DNA of 54,066 nucleotides from JAVBKE01 sp031554215 (GCA_031554215.1 JAVBKF010000036.1:1-54066), one strand, 5' to 3'. Shown: positions 25,282-33,717, counted from the stretch's first letter. Notes: generated from the letters alone by a model not told the origin. Translations and numbers: made by a program.

Positions 25282-25539
25282 ATGGATACAAAGGTTTGCC
25301 AAAGTTGCGCAATGCCACTTACAAGTGAGGAATTGTTTGGGAAGAATGCTGATGGGAGTAAGAATGAGGATTATTGCAAATACTGCTTTGATCAAGGTGC
25401 GTTTACAACAACCACAACGATGGAAGAGATGATTGCAATGTGTGCTCCGCATATGATGAAAGCGAATCCCAATATGAGTGAGCATGATGCACAAGAGAAG
25501 TTGCGACAATACTTTCCATCACTTAAACGCTGGCAGTAG
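25282..25539 (+). CDS. Small putative zinc-ribbon protein
   Basis: 85 residues. An N-terminal zinc site is made by CQSCAMPL (about 6-13) and CKYCFDQGAF (about 34-43), the pattern of the putative zinc-ribbon family often annotated as zinc ribbon domain-containing protein. The helical C-terminal half (MEEMIAMCAPHMM..) is the usual companion. The start is ATG 25282 with GGAGGAG and an 8-nt gap; an in-frame codon at 25255 has no site. It lies between the Bce transporter and its two-component genes and has its own promoter. The function is unknown; the position may be coincidental. Confidence 0.78.
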   Translation: MDTKVCQSCAMPLTSEELFGKNADGSKNEDYCKYCFDQGAFTTTTTMEEMIAMCAPHMMKANPNMSEHDAQEKLRQYFPSLKRWQ

Positions 25540-25621
25540 ACTAGCATTATGGCCGGCTAGTAGCAAGCAGGATGTGATTGGCTAGATCGTCATTCAGACC
25601 GCTGGTTGCGAGATTTAACAG

Positions 25622-25692
25622 TCGCCTAGACATGTGCAAATACAGGAAATAGTCAGTATTTCTGAGCGCAAATCTAGGCGATTGCTATTTTT
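25622..25692 (+). terminator. Large terminator hairpin
   Basis: TCGCCTAGA (25622-25630) pairs perfectly with TCTAGGCGA (25673-25681), enclosing a further CAGGAAAT/ATTTCTG stem; a short T-run follows at 25687-25691. It ends plus-strand transcription just before the convergent kinase gene. Confidence 0.6.
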
Positions 25693-26680
25693 CAACATTT
25701 TCAGCAATGTGTATAAATTGGTCGTCGTTTTTCGGAAAATGAATCGCCATTCTGGTAAAATGATTCATCTCTGAGGTACAGGTAATGTAGTGTCCCAGTT
25801 TATTAGACAGTTGCTGTGCCAGATACAACCCCATGCCAGTTGATTTCGCATGATTACGCCCGTTCGTTCCAGTAAATCCTCGATTGAAAATTCTAGGCAT
25901 GTCCTTTTCGGAAATCCCAACACCATTATCCTCAATTATCAATCGCCTTTCCTGCGCTGTTTCTACAGTCGTAATGGTAATGACACCATTTTCACCTACA
26001 TACTTCAAACTATTCGTAATCAGTTGATTGACAATAAACTGTAGCCACTTACGATCGCTTGTGACAGCGCAAGAAGTCATTTTTAGCTCAATACGAATTT
26101 TGTGTGAAATGAACGCTTTTGCATGTAGCTTAACGACTGCGGTTGAAATCGCCTTTAAATCGCAATTGCTGATTTCATAGTCCTGATGGAAGGTATCAAG
26201 TTTAGCGTAATAAAGCGTTTGATCAACATAATGTTCAATTTTCACGACTTCTTCTTGTAGGCTTTTTGAATCGATTTCTGTTTGTCCTAATAAACGCAAA
26301 ACCGCAATTGGCGTTTTAATTTCATGAACGAATGCTACGATGAAATCGTGATAGTCTCGCTGTTTTGCTTGTTCGACATTCAGCGATTTGATATGTTGTC
26401 GTTTCAATTCCTCAATAGCTTTATGATAGTGCAGTCCTTCAAATGAAACGGTGATTGCTTGTGAATCCATGATATGTTGTAACGACTGGGTTATTCGTAG
26501 GTACCGTAAACCTATGAAAACAGCTAAAGCAATGGTGATGAGCAGCAGGGTATAGAAGAAATTACGCCACTGCCAATCTGCATGACTACTAGTCGCAAAG
26601 ACGAGCGAGATCGTCAAAAATGATCCAAAAAAAAGTAGGATGTACCCTGTTTCATATTTCAAAAATTGGAGAAATTTCAT
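25685..26680 (-). CDS. Bce-type intramembrane-sensing histidine kinase
   Basis: A 331-residue kinase with two N-terminal helices (about 10-30 and 40-60) joined by a loop of only about 10 residues, so it has no extracellular sensor: the hallmark of BceS-type kinases that receive their signal from a BceAB transporter. The phosphoacceptor is His119 in FVHEIKTP. The ATP-binding domain has the N-box (NQLITNSLKY, about 218-227), DNGVGI (251-256) and a GMGLYLAQQL G2 box. It overlaps the regulator gene by 4 nt (ATGA). It is convergent to the bceAB-like pair rather than in line with it. The cognate assignment rests on proximity and class. Confidence 0.9.
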   Translation of the reverse strand: MKFLQFLKYETGYILLFFGSFLTISLVFATSSHADWQWRNFFYTLLLITIALAVFIGLRYLRITQSLQHIMDSQAITVSFEGLHYHKAIEELKRQHIKSLNVEQAKQRDYHDFIVAFVHEIKTPIAVLRLLGQTEIDSKSLQEEVVKIEHYVDQTLYYAKLDTFHQDYEISNCDLKAISTAVVKLHAKAFISHKIRIELKMTSCAVTSDRKWLQFIVNQLITNSLKYVGENGVITITTVETAQERRLIIEDNGVGISEKDMPRIFNRGFTGTNGRNHAKSTGMGLYLAQQLSNKLGHYITCTSEMNHFTRMAIHFPKNDDQFIHIAENVEK

Positions 26681-27354
26681 TCAATCAGGTACCCCATTCC
26701 TTTTCGCGTAACAATAAATTGTTCGAGTCCAAGCTGAGTGATTTTTTTACGAAGCCGGTTGACATTTACTGTTAACGTATTGTCGTCAACAAATTGATCG
26801 TTATTCCACAATGCTTGCATCAGTTCATCACGGGCAATAATCTTTCCGATACTGCGCATCATCAGTTGAAGCAGGATAAATTCATTACGCGTGAGCTCTA
26901 TCACTTCATTTTGATATTGAACAGTAGAATTGGCTAGGAAAAAACAAAGACCCCGGTGCGTAAGCTCTAGATTATTCTGATCAGCATCATAGGTATATTT
27001 ACGACGGAAAATGGCATTTACTTTCGCAACTAGAACATCTAAATCAAAAGGTTTTTGCACATAATCGTCACCACCCATGTTCATCGCCATGATCATATCC
27101 ATATTCTGTGTACGCGAAGATAGGAAGACAATCGGTACCTTTGAGATGGTGCGGATTTGTGCACACCAATGGTAGCCATCCAGAAAAGGGAGGTTAATAT
27201 CCATCAGTACGAGATGTGGTTCGGACGAAGTGAAATCGTTTAGAACATGGCTGAAGTCGCTCACTTCAAATACATCATAACGCCATTTTCTGAGTGATTC
27301 GGAAATAATTCGCCTAATTTTTTCATCATCTTCAACAATCATAATTCGATACAT
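26677..27354 (-). CDS. OmpR-family response regulator, BceR type
   Basis: 225 residues: a receiver domain with acidic pocket (ED at 8-9), phosphoacceptor Asp52 in LMDINLP, Lys in the VQKPFD switch, and a winged-helix OmpR-type output domain (about 130-225, with TLTVNVNRLRKKI). The start is ATG 27354, because AAAGGAG is 8 nt upstream; a TTG two codons earlier is too close. It presumably activates the ABC transporter operon through the TGTGACA-N4-TGTCACA site at 22218. A TATAAT on the minus strand at 27422-27427 is a possible promoter with a weak -35. Confidence 0.9.
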   Translation of the reverse strand: MYRIMIVEDDEKIRRIISESLRKWRYDVFEVSDFSHVLNDFTSSEPHLVLMDINLPFLDGYHWCAQIRTISKVPIVFLSSRTQNMDMIMAMNMGGDDYVQKPFDLDVLVAKVNAIFRRKYTYDADQNNLELTHRGLCFFLANSTVQYQNEVIELTRNEFILLQLMMRSIGKIIARDELMQALWNNDQFVDDNTLTVNVNRLRKKITQLGLEQFIVTRKGMGYLIE

Positions 27355-27502
27355 ATGCAAGTCTCCTTTGTAACCAGAAGCGGTTCTATTATCCTGTATG
27401 GTTTGTCTAATTCATCGCTTTATTATATCAAAATTCACAGGAGAAAAGAGGATCGTTTTAGCAAAATGTCCTTTGCATGCGTTGTTTTTCTTCATAAGAA
27501 AG

Positions 27503-27526
27503 GGGGTGCTATTTGGATAGCACCCC
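27503..27526 (-). terminator. Terminator of the 39-residue gene
   Basis: GGGGTGCTA (27503-27511) and TAGCACCCC (27518-27526) form a perfect 9-bp stem with a 6-nt loop, 16 nt past the stop of the small minus-strand gene. The minus-strand tail is pyrimidine-rich (CTTTCTT) rather than a pure T-run. Confidence 0.65.
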
Positions 27527-27541
27527 ACAATAGCGCGTACT

Positions 27542-27661
27542 TTACTTGCCCTTTGACTCTGCTTCTGCAAGCGTAGAATGGTAAGTAAAGCGCTCATCAT
27601 GTTTTGCGACGGAGACTTTACCTTGACCAACGAACCGTTTTGATTTAGAACGTTTTCCCAT
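27542..27661 (-). CDS. Small basic protein of unknown function (39 residues)
   Basis: A 39-residue, highly basic protein (MGKRSKSKRFVGQGKVSVAK at the start, ending AEAESKGK). ATG 27661 has GGAGGG 7 nt upstream, and a strong hairpin follows the stop, so it looks like a real, independently transcribed gene rather than chance. A plausible minus-strand promoter is TTGCCC (27774-27779), 18 nt, TAATAA (27750-27755). No signal peptide or helix is seen. I do not recognise the family; the composition suggests a nucleic-acid or ribosome-associated or spore-type small protein, which is only a guess. Confidence 0.6.
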   Translation of the reverse strand: MGKRSKSKRFVGQGKVSVAKHDERFTYHSTLAEAESKGK

Positions 27662-27832
27662 GTGTAGTCCCTCCGGTAAAAAATGATCGACACGAATAGT
27701 GTCTACACTAATGTTCCCGGAGCATGAGGTCACTATGTACAGTGTAAGGTTATTATGATGCCGATTCTTTGCAGGGCAACAGGATAACCTTGGGCAAAAA
27801 TATTTGATATTCAGAAAAATTAATTTTAAACA

Positions 27833-27841
27833 TGGTATAAT
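27833..27841 (+). promoter_or_regulatory. Extended -10 promoter
   Basis: TGG-TATAAT at 27833-27841, a perfect -10 with TGn extension and a weak -35. It would start transcription near 27848, about 28 nt before the small open frame at 27876. Confidence 0.5.
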
Positions 27842-27875
27842 GAGTGGAAAGATTTTTTTTCGCAAAAAGGAGATC

Positions 27876-27977
27876 ATGAAAAATGCTCCTTTGATTTACT
27901 GTGGAAAAAGTGATTTAATGTTTTTAAATGAAATTTTGTTTAGCTGTGTTGTTTACACCATGCTGTTAACAATATGA
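27876..27977 (+). CDS. Possible 33-residue hydrophobic peptide
   Basis: From ATG 27876, behind AAAAAGGAGATC, the frame encodes 33 residues. A mostly hydrophobic C-terminal stretch (LNEILFSCVVYTMLLTI) could form one membrane helix. A perfect extended -10 lies 35 nt upstream. The AGGAG-to-ATG gap is short (4 nt). Its codon content cannot separate it from chance; it might be a leader peptide for the lipoprotein gene 130 nt downstream, or a stand-alone membrane peptide. Confidence 0.35.
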   Translation: MKNAPLIYCGKSDLMFLNEILFSCVVYTMLLTI

Positions 27978-28103
27978 AGCCATTTTGTTATGTGCTTTTG
28001 TTTGTTTTGTTGGCTTCACGCGTGCGTTGAGTAGCCGTCTAGTCGCAGCAACGGAAAGACCTTTCAGTTAGGCAAGTAAAAAATAAGAGACAAAGGAAAT
28101 GTT

Positions 28104-29273
28104 ATGAATAATCAAATGAGGCGTTACCTAAAGGGGTTACTAGTATTTTCAATGTTATTTGTTGTTACAGGTTGTAGTGACGATGAGCCAGAAAAACCAA
28201 AAGTAAAGAAACGAAGTGGCGATTACAAAATTTCTGAATTAACAACTGTGCCTGGAGATACAATTCCAGCTACCGAAGTGGCAATTCCGGCTGAATTTCA
28301 AGGATTCACGGATATGAAGATGGAAAGAATTGCTGATCAATACTATTTGGGATTGAATTATTCGGCATCGGCACCATATTGCAAAGTTGTTAGCTATGAT
28401 AAGACGACAGGGGCTTTCAAGGAGATCGTTCAAAAGGATGGCGTGTTAAATACACTTGAGTCAGACGGGAACAATCTTTTCTTCCTTTATACGATTGCAG
28501 GTACAAATGAAGAGTTTGCTCGAATAAGCAGCGATACAGGGGATGTCATTGATATTCCTTTAGAAGGGGACTCAGTCGATGATACCCATGCCACTGCAAA
28601 AAACGGCACAGTGATGACGATGTCAAGAATACCTGGTGGAGTGAAGGAAGTAAAGACATATGATAGCAATACACTGGCGTTGATTTCACAATATAGTGAG
28701 CAAGATGAGGAATATCTTGAGGTTGAAAGAGTGCTGCTGAATTATCATCTGAACTACAACGATACTAAGAAAATTTCAAAAGCGACAAAGGCGTATCCTT
28801 ATTACGAAGTATTGAATATAGAAACTGGCGATCCGGATGATACAGAACTGATTAATGCACCGTCACTTGTGAGGAATGAGGATAATCTCGAAGGGCAAGC
28901 ACAAATTCTGAACGAAGATCAGGCGATGCTCGAGGAAATTCAATTTACTACAGAAGAAGGCATGCAAAATGAAGGGTATATCACTGATTTAGAAGAGAAA
29001 TTGGTTTTCCCGAATCCAGTGTCAGTCGATCAATTAATCACCAATGAAACCTACTTCATTGGACAGAACACGGCTAATAAGGACACTGAAGTTCACTATT
29101 TAGCGCTTTATGAATATGAAGAGAAAGAATTAATTGAACATCCAGTTGAAGAGATGAAAGTAGATGGCGTGAAGCCAGGAAATGTTTTCTTTGACGGAAG
29201 CTTTGCTTGTTATTCACCAACTTCTTTGATTCTAATCACTGAGCTGCCAGTGACTACAGGCGTTAAAGAGTAG
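28104..29273 (+). CDS. Orphan lipoprotein, function unknown
   Basis: A 389-residue lipoprotein. The N-terminus has a basic start, a hydrophobic core and the lipobox VVTGC with Cys24 as the lipidated residue. It is followed by a charged linker (DDEPEKPKVKKRSGDYK) and an acidic secreted domain rich in short beta segments (YYLGLNYSAS, VVSYDKTTG, LFFLYTIAGTNEE), suggestive of a beta-propeller-like fold. I do not recognise a named family. The start is ATG 28104 with AAAGGA. It is monocistronic, with its own terminator at 29360. Confidence 0.75.
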   Translation: MNNQMRRYLKGLLVFSMLFVVTGCSDDEPEKPKVKKRSGDYKISELTTVPGDTIPATEVAIPAEFQGFTDMKMERIADQYYLGLNYSASAPYCKVVSYDKTTGAFKEIVQKDGVLNTLESDGNNLFFLYTIAGTNEEFARISSDTGDVIDIPLEGDSVDDTHATAKNGTVMTMSRIPGGVKEVKTYDSNTLALISQYSEQDEEYLEVERVLLNYHLNYNDTKKISKATKAYPYYEVLNIETGDPDDTELINAPSLVRNEDNLEGQAQILNEDQAMLEEIQFTTEEGMQNEGYITDLEEKLVFPNPVSVDQLITNETYFIGQNTANKDTEVHYLALYEYEEKELIEHPVEEMKVDGVKPGNVFFDGSFACYSPTSLILITELPVTTGVKE

Positions 29274-29359
29274 AATAGTTCTGCCCGAACGGAGCGGTTT
29301 GTGGTGGACAGATGGCTTGATTTCTGGCCCATTGTCAAATAGGGCTGAGAGATAAATGA

Positions 29360-29395
29360 GTTCGATCAATGCATCATGTTGATCGAGCTTTTTTT
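29360..29395 (+). terminator. Lipoprotein gene terminator
   Basis: GTTCGATCAA (29360-29369) and TTGATCGAGC (29379-29388), one wobble, 9-nt loop, followed by seven T (29389-29395). Confidence 0.8.
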
Positions 29396-29396
29396 A

Positions 29397-29603
29397 TCAA
29401 GATGGGTAAATAAGCCATCCGCTAATCTTGAAAACTACGTTTGTTCTTGTTTTGCGCTCAGTAATGGTTAGAAGGGCTTCGTCACCTAAATTTTTCTCAA
29501 TGACTGAATCAATTTCCCAGTGGCCAAATTCTTCTCTTGACGCAATCTCAAGTGGTCTTTCAGATATGTTTTTATTAGTACTTTTTTGTTTTTGCGTATA
29601 CAA
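29397..29603 (-). pseudogene. IS30-family transposase remnant
   Basis: A 68-codon frame contains RPLEIASREEFGHWEIDSV and ALLTITERKTRT, the start of the DDE catalytic core of IS30-type transposases (family pattern: RP.EI..R.EFGHWE.DTV, then LLTL.ERKTR). The N-terminal helix-turn-helix half and all of the core after the first catalytic aspartate region are missing, and it ends in unrelated text. No terminal inverted repeats or target duplication were found. It is an old insertion fragment wedged between the lipoprotein terminator and the eno region. Confidence 0.75.
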
Positions 29604-29890
29604 GATTTCTTCGTATTCATCGCAACTTTAAAAGATAATTTCTTGCATCGAATTTCTTATCGCTCTGAAGGCATCTATTTTTCATCGCTCAGTTAATGTT
29701 AGGTGTTTAAACATCGTTTGTTAGTGGTAATATGTGTATGAGACATTGATAAATCTCGTGTCGATTATTTTTAACGAATAAAATCAGAACTAAAGCGTTA
29801 CTACTAGGGCGTTTATTGCCTACGTAGTCACGCTTTAGTTATCAATATGCTAGGGTGATACATATTTCTTTACCCTGCAAAGGTCGGCGA
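29604..29890. other. Gap between IS30 remnant and eno terminator
   Basis: No gene. It holds one long imperfect palindrome (29788-29840, listed separately). Confidence 0.5.
29788..29840. repeat. Long hairpin element
   Basis: Outer arms AACTAAAGCGT (29788-29798) and ACGCTTTAGTT (29830-29840) pair perfectly. Inner ACTAC/GTAGT and TAGG/CCTA steps extend the stem to about 20 pairs with one mismatch and one bulge. No T-run follows on either strand, so it is not a typical terminator. It may be a relic of a mobile element end, a short palindromic repeat or a structured RNA. Confidence 0.55.
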
Positions 29891-29929
29891 AAAGGCCAGT
29901 AGAAAAGTCTAACTTCTCTACTGGCCTTT
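29891..29929 (-). terminator. eno operon terminator
   Basis: AAAGGCCAGTAGA (29891-29903) and TCTACTGGCCTTT (29917-29929) form a perfect 13-bp stem with A/T-rich ends, 23 nt past the eno stop on the minus strand. Confidence 0.85.
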
Positions 29930-29951
29930 CATTGCTGCTAGTTTGATACCA

Positions 29952-31247
29952 TTACTTCTTTAAATTGTAGAAGCTTTGTAATCCAGCATAGATAGCTAAG
30001 TCGCCTAGCTCATCTTCAATGCGAAGTAATTGATTGTATTTCGCAATACGATCAGTTCTTGACATTGATCCAGTTTTGATTTGTCCAGCATTTGTTGCTA
30101 CCGCAATGTCTGCAATTGTAGCATCTTCAGTTTCACCAGAACGGTGAGAAACAACTGCTGTATAACCAGCGCGTTTTGCCATTTCGATTGCATCAAACGT
30201 TTCAGTAAGCGTACCGATTTGGTTTACTTTGATGAGGATAGAGTTACTAACACCCATTTCAATTCCTTGTGCTAATTTCTTCGTGTTCGTAACGAATAGA
30301 TCATCACCAACAAGTTGAATTCTAGCGCCAAGGCGGTCAGTTAATAGCTTATGTCCAGCCCAATCGTTCTCGTCTAGTCCATCTTCAATTGATAGGATCG
30401 GGAACTCATTGACTAGTGATTCGTAGAAGTCAACCATTTCTTCAGAAGTCACACCCATGCGGCCTTCCCCGGCAAGGTCATAAACTTTCTTGTCTTTGTT
30501 GTAGAATTCAGAAGCAGCAACGTCCATACCAAGGAAAATATCTTTTCCAGGGACATAGCCAGCAGCTTTAATCGCTTCAATGATTACTTCAAGTGCTTCA
30601 CGGTTTGATTTGAGGTTTGGTGCGAAACCACCCTCATCACCAACTGCTGTATTTAAGCCTTTTCCGCTTAAAACATTTTTAAGTGCATGGAAAACTTCAG
30701 CGCCCATGCGGATTGCTTCTTTGAAAGTTGTTGCCCCTACAGGTAGGATCATGAACTCTTGGAAGTCAACGTTGTTATCAGCGTGAGATCCACCGTTGAT
30801 GATGTTCATCATAGGTGTCGGTAATTGCTTAGCATTGAATCCGCCTAGGTAACGGTACAATGGCATTTCTAAGTAATTTGCAGCAGCATGAGCAGCAGCA
30901 AGGGAAACACCTAGGATTGCGTTTGCGCCTAGTTTTCCTTTGTTTTCTGTTCCATCTAATTGAATCATCAAGTTGTCAATGCCAGCTTGATCAAGGATAT
31001 GAACACCGATTAACTCGCTTGCAATGATATTGTTTACGTTATCAACCGCTTTTTGTACACCTTTTCCAAGGTAACGAGACTTATCTCCGTCGCGAAGCTC
31101 AACTGCCTCGTGCTCACCAGTTGATGCACCACTAGGTACAATTGCGCGGCCGAAAGCGCCAGATTCTGTTTCAACTTCAACCTCAACTGTTGGGTTCCCT
31201 CTTGAATCAAGCACTTCACGTGCATAAACATCAATAATATGTGGCAT
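29952..31247 (-). CDS. eno: Enolase
   Basis: A 431-residue enolase, the usual length. It starts MPHIIDVYAREVLDSRGNPTVEVEV and carries the SGASTG loop (about 40-45), GDEGGFAPNL (about 205-214) and the signature ILIKVNQIGTLTET (about 338-351, with the catalytic lysine), followed by SHRSGETED. It converts 2-phosphoglycerate to phosphoenolpyruvate in the cytosol. The start is ATG 31247 with AAAGGAG. It is the last gene of the pgk-tpiA-gpmI-eno block; the 148-nt gap after gpmI holds a TATACT that may give it an extra promoter. Confidence 0.98.
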   Translation of the reverse strand: MPHIIDVYAREVLDSRGNPTVEVEVETESGAFGRAIVPSGASTGEHEAVELRDGDKSRYLGKGVQKAVDNVNNIIASELIGVHILDQAGIDNLMIQLDGTENKGKLGANAILGVSLAAAHAAANYLEMPLYRYLGGFNAKQLPTPMMNIINGGSHADNNVDFQEFMILPVGATTFKEAIRMGAEVFHALKNVLSGKGLNTAVGDEGGFAPNLKSNREALEVIIEAIKAAGYVPGKDIFLGMDVAASEFYNKDKKVYDLAGEGRMGVTSEEMVDFYESLVNEFPILSIEDGLDENDWAGHKLLTDRLGARIQLVGDDLFVTNTKKLAQGIEMGVSNSILIKVNQIGTLTETFDAIEMAKRAGYTAVVSHRSGETEDATIADIAVATNAGQIKTGSMSRTDRIAKYNQLLRIEDELGDLAIYAGLQSFYNLKK

Positions 31248-31395
31248 AATTTTTCTCCTTTTTTTATAAAATTGGCTTTAGTATCATGTTTACTCATTTT
31301 CATCGTAAACGCAAAATGCAAAAGCTTACCTAAACAAGTATAACCTAAATGACGCAATATTGGTCATCTGTTTTCAATTTTTTTATGAATAGCAT

Positions 31396-32940
31396 TTATT
31401 TAATCAATGTTTTTCCTGTCATTTCTTTCGGCAATGCGAGTCCAAGCATCGTAAGGATTGTCGGTGCTAGGTCGCTTAGAATACCATCTTCGCGAAGGGA
31501 AGCACCTTCTTGCGTAATAATCACTGGTACAGGATTCGTTGTATGGGCAGTCATTGGTTTTCCAGCCATTGTTGTTACTTCATCTGCGTTACCATGGTCA
31601 GCCGTGATGATCGCACGACCACCAACTGATAAAATTTTGTCAATGACTTTTCCGAGGCAAGTATCAACTGTTTCAACTGCTTTTATCGTTGGCTCAAGTT
31701 TTCCAGAGTGTCCAACCATATCGCAATTGGCAAAGTTGAGAACAATTGCATCATAAATATCTTGGTCAATTGCTTCAATTAGCTTATCAGTCACTTCATG
31801 TGCACTCATTTCAGGTTGCAAATCGTATGTAGCAACTTTAGGTGATGGTACAAGAATACGGTCTTCACCAGGGAATTCATCATGGCGACCACCGTTTAAG
31901 AAGAAAGTAACATGCGCATACTTCTCTGTTTCAGCAATTCGCAATTGTTTCATGCTATTGTTAGAAAGTACTTCACCAAGCGTATTGTCCAAATTCGTTG
32001 GTTTAAAAGCAACGAATCCTTTCACTGTTTCGCTAAAACGAGTCATGCAGACAAAATGCAAGTGATTAGGGAAGCGTTCGCCACGGTCAAATTCTGCAAA
32101 TGTATCATTTGTAAACACATTTGAAATTTGGATAGCACGGTCAGGTCTGAAATTGAAGAAAATAAAACAATCTTCATCATGCACGAGTCCAACTGGTTTC
32201 TTTTTGTCATCAACAATAACAGATGGAATCACGAATTCATCAAAGATGCCATTTTCATAAGAATCTTCTACTGCAGCTTTAGCTGATTGATAGGCAGGTC
32301 CATCGCCATAAACCATTGTCCGGTACGACTTCTCAACACGATCCCAACGTTTGTCACGATCCATCGAATAGTAGCGACCAGAAATAGAAGCAAACTTTCC
32401 AATGCCAACTTCTTTAAAAGCCTGTTCAGTTTGCTCTATGAACTCAAGCGCTGATTGTGGCGCGACATCACGGCCATCCAAAATCCCATGAACATACACT
32501 TCTTTAATGCCTTCTTTGGCAGCAAGTTGTAGTAATGCAATCAAGTGTCGGATATGACTGTGGACACCGCCATTAGATAGTAATCCAAATAAATGAAGCG
32601 CTCTTGGTTTCTTAGCATCCGGGCTTTTCAAATAGTCCATTGCTTCAGTAAGCGTTTCGTTTTTCCCGAACTCACCGTCACGAATAGATACATCAACACG
32701 AGTCAAACTTTGGTAAACAACGCGTCCAGCACCAATATTTAAATGCCCAACTTCAGAGTTTCCCATTTGACCATGGGGAAGACCAACCGATTCACCCGCA
32801 GCACCAAGCGTTGCGTGAGGGTATTTTGCCCAAAGTCGATCGAAATTGGGTTTGCTTGCAGCAGTGACCGCATTACCATAAGATTCATTACGGCAAGCCG
32901 CACCATCTAAGATAATCAGTGCAACAGGTTGCTTAGTCAT
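31396..32940 (-). CDS. gpmI: 2,3-bisphosphoglycerate-independent phosphoglycerate mutase
   Basis: A 514-residue, manganese-dependent mutase of the alkaline phosphatase superfamily. DGAACR near 12-17 supplies a metal ligand. The phospho-serine is Ser62 in GQMGNSEVGH. Later metal motifs are HLFGLLSNGGVHSH, GNADEV and TADHGNAD. It interconverts 3- and 2-phosphoglycerate. The start is ATG 32940, placed 9 nt after a GGAGG that lies inside the tpiA coding end, and the gene overlaps tpiA by 8 nt, so the pair is translationally coupled. A GTG two codons upstream is too close to the site. Confidence 0.96.
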   Translation of the reverse strand: MTKQPVALIILDGAACRNESYGNAVTAASKPNFDRLWAKYPHATLGAAGESVGLPHGQMGNSEVGHLNIGAGRVVYQSLTRVDVSIRDGEFGKNETLTEAMDYLKSPDAKKPRALHLFGLLSNGGVHSHIRHLIALLQLAAKEGIKEVYVHGILDGRDVAPQSALEFIEQTEQAFKEVGIGKFASISGRYYSMDRDKRWDRVEKSYRTMVYGDGPAYQSAKAAVEDSYENGIFDEFVIPSVIVDDKKKPVGLVHDEDCFIFFNFRPDRAIQISNVFTNDTFAEFDRGERFPNHLHFVCMTRFSETVKGFVAFKPTNLDNTLGEVLSNNSMKQLRIAETEKYAHVTFFLNGGRHDEFPGEDRILVPSPKVATYDLQPEMSAHEVTDKLIEAIDQDIYDAIVLNFANCDMVGHSGKLEPTIKAVETVDTCLGKVIDKILSVGGRAIITADHGNADEVTTMAGKPMTAHTTNPVPVIITQEGASLREDGILSDLAPTILTMLGLALPKEMTGKTLIK

Positions 32941-33694
32941 TTGCACATGCCTCCAATAATTTTAAATAAGAACCTGCAACAAGAGAAGCACCGCCAACTA
33001 AAGCGCCATCAATGTCAGGCATTTTCATGTAATCAGCAATGTTTTCAGGTTTCACACTACCACCGTACTGAATGCGAACAGCCTCGGCAACTGCAGGTGA
33101 AAACAGTTCAGCAACTGTTTTACGAACAACTGCACAGACTTCATTTGCATCTTCGGCAGTTGAACTTTTCCCTGTACCGATTGCCCAGATTGGCTCATAA
33201 GCAATAACTGTTTCCTTCATTTGTGCTTCAGTTAAACCAGCTAGAGCCGCTTTAATTTGTCCTGAGACAAATGCGTTCGTTTCGCCAGCTTCACGCTGCG
33301 ATAACGTTTCTCCGCAACAAACGATTGGTAATAAATCATGCGCAAAGGCAGCAAGTACTTTTTTATTTACAGACGTATCTGTTTCATTAAACATCTCGCG
33401 GCGTTCTGAGTGGCCAATGATCACATAATCAACGCCGATGTCTTTTAGTGCAACAGGACTAACTTCCCCTGTAAAAGCACCTTGCTCCTCAAAGTGCATA
33501 TTTTGAGCACCGATTTTCAAATCAGATTGTTTAGACTTCTTCACGAGCTTACGAAGAAATAACGGAGAAGCACAGACAACAGACTCAACCTTCTTAGCTG
33601 AAGGTACCTGCTCTCTCACTTCCTCAATAAATTCACTAGCTTCATCTAACGTTTTAAACATTTTCCAGTTTGCTGCAATAATAGGTGTACGCAT
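32933..33694 (-). CDS. tpiA: Triosephosphate isomerase
   Basis: 253 residues, the standard length. It has NWKM at 9-12 with Lys11, the electrophile His95 in GHSERR, the catalytic Glu167 in AYEPIWAIGTG and the phosphate loop YGGSVKPEN. It interconverts dihydroxyacetone phosphate and glyceraldehyde-3-phosphate. The start is ATG 33694 with AGGAGG and a 7-nt gap; a TTG immediately before it is less well placed. It is the second gene of the glycolytic block, after a 122-nt gap containing a strong hairpin. Confidence 0.98.
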   Translation of the reverse strand: MRTPIIAANWKMFKTLDEASEFIEEVREQVPSAKKVESVVCASPLFLRKLVKKSKQSDLKIGAQNMHFEEQGAFTGEVSPVALKDIGVDYVIIGHSERREMFNETDTSVNKKVLAAFAHDLLPIVCCGETLSQREAGETNAFVSGQIKAALAGLTEAQMKETVIAYEPIWAIGTGKSSTAEDANEVCAVVRKTVAELFSPAVAEAVRIQYGGSVKPENIADYMKMPDIDGALVGGASLVAGSYLKLLEACAND

Positions 33695-33717
33695 CAATTT
33701 TCCTCCTGTATCTTAGT

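Noticed and set aside
25153..25509. A 118-codon minus-strand frame over the zinc-ribbon gene
   Set aside because: It is antisense to a gene with clear cysteine pairs and ribosome site and shows no domain of its own.
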